DNA of 64,000 bases from DATHBD01 sp035296325 (GTDB lineage Bacteria > Actinomycetota > Actinomycetes > Mycobacteriales > Micromonosporaceae). The translations under genes and the position numbers were made by a program. A model generated the notes under the pieces. The model ran no database searches, was not told where the DNA came from, and saw only the letters and a list, made by a program, of their open reading frames with translations. The stretch spans positions 310,001-374,000 of the forward strand of contig DATHBD010000051.1 of assembly GCA_035296325.1 (NCBI GenBank), written 5' to 3'. The number at the start of each line of letters is the position of its first letter. Positions within the stretch are counted from its first letter, which is position 1. Below are positions 63,574 to 64,000 of this stretch, in pieces.

Positions 63574-64000
63574 CTATTTTGGACGGAACCCGTGGTGGAG
63601 CGCCGAAACTCCTCCGGTTCCGGACAGCCGCGCGTCCACCCGGGGCACCGCGGTCAGCGCGAAGAAGAGCAGCGCGATCAGCGAACCGGCGTAGAGCGGC
63701 ATCTCGGTCAGGGCGATCGCCAGAAAAGCAACAATCGTGAGGTACGCCGTCGTGTGGTCGAGAGCCTCACGACCCAGTGAGCCGATGAAGAGCGCGAACA
63801 AGATCAGGCCGACAAGCCCCGTGCTCGTGCCCAGGAAGATCCACAAGTTGTACGCGGACGTGTTGACAAACCCAACCAGCCCGCCCTCCACGAGCTTCGA
63901 ACTGGACGCCCACCCGTGTCCCACCCCTGGTCGATCGAGAAACGCCGAGTATCCAAGTTGGATCGACTGTTGCCGGATCTCCAGGGATTCGCGGTTGAGT
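63574..64000 (-). CDS. O-antigen ligase/polymerase-like membrane protein, C-terminal part
   Basis: The frame is open from the window edge to the stop at 63574, giving 142 codons of the C-terminal part. A loop with RQQSIQLGYSAFLDRPGVGHGW is followed by hydrophobic segments (LWIFLGTSTGLVGLILFALFIGSL, TAYLTIVAFLAIALTEMPLYAG, LIALLFFALTAVP). A periplasmic loop before the final helices with R-x-G-x-G-x-G-like spacing is typical of the Wzy_C/WaaL polymerase and ligase family. It would polymerise or attach the polysaccharide units made by this cluster. The start lies outside the window. Confidence 0.75.
   Translation of the reverse strand, partial: LNRESLEIRQQSIQLGYSAFLDRPGVGHGWASSSKLVEGGLVGFVNTSAYNLWIFLGTSTGLVGLILFALFIGSLGREALDHTTAYLTIVAFLAIALTEMPLYAGSLIALLFFALTAVPRVDARLSGTGGVSALHHGFRPK

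Overview
This is a 64 kb stretch of a high-GC actinobacterial chromosome. Codon use is strongly GC3-biased, and GTG and TTG starts, 4-bp ATGA/GTGA gene overlaps and probable leaderless promoters are common. Gene content and order (glyA, tsaC-prmC-prfA-rpmE-rho, then thrB-thrC-hom-lysA-argS, all on the minus strand) and the sequences themselves point to the family Micromonosporaceae (Micromonospora/Actinoplanes-like). The genus is an inference. I see no insertion sequence, phage gene, integrase, CRISPR array or replication origin.

Region 1 (1-18.2 kb) is core housekeeping. It holds a partial DUF1835 gene, an AtpI-like membrane protein and glyA, then a plus-strand SDR/DUF2867 gene. Next come a low-molecular-weight tyrosine phosphatase, the tsaC/prmC/prfA/rpmE/rho translation and termination block, and a tightly coupled run argS-lysA-hom-thrC-MFS-thrB. 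An exporter-like MFS gene sits inside the threonine genes, and Rho carries a very large low-complexity insertion.

Region 2 (18.3-27.7 kb) is mixed. It has a DUF3105-DUF305 pair, tRNA-Arg(CCG), an ECF sigma factor, a DHFR-like reductase and a methyltransferase. A class I DAHP synthase is preceded by a short leader ORF containing consecutive Tyr-Trp-Phe codons (a candidate attenuator). A divergent XRE/oxidoreductase pair and a second methionine aminopeptidase follow.

Region 3 (27.7-33.2 kb) is the most system-like part. A small XRE regulator is followed by a three-gene operon: an unknown protein, a MoxR-type AAA+ ATPase, and a protein with a HEXXH metallopeptidase-like domain fused to a vWA domain. 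The operon ends at a bidirectional terminator facing a regulator with two LuxR helix-turn-helix domains. ACCGGT-centred palindromes recur at the XRE promoter and at the operon promoter.

Region 4 (33.4-41.4 kb) carries small regulatory modules: MerR with a divergent small helical protein, ArsR with an SRPBCC protein, and DGPF (YCII) with an ECF42-type sigma factor, each with a recognisable operator or promoter. It also has MDR and SDR oxidoreductases, a secreted glycerophosphodiesterase, a membrane protein and a DUF2237 protein.

Region 5 (41.6-57.8 kb) covers secretion, sugars, iron and translation quality control. It contains a secreted DUF1996 protein, a GH31 glucosidase, a GNAT, a second PrmC-like methyltransferase, an MFS gene with an in-frame stop near its probable start, and an acVLRF1-type peptidyl-tRNA hydrolase. 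An iron(III) ABC transporter has an IdeR/DmdR-type iron box embedded in the 3' end of the preceding araC gene. A GH127-ricin secreted enzyme and a small CBM2-like secreted protein close the region.

Region 6 (57.9-64 kb) is an exopolysaccharide cluster on the minus strand: O-antigen ligase-like protein (cut by the window edge), NAD-dependent epimerase, WecA/MraY-like phosphoglycosyltransferase, Wzc-type BY-kinase, Wzb-type phosphatase and a nucleotide-sugar dehydrogenase.
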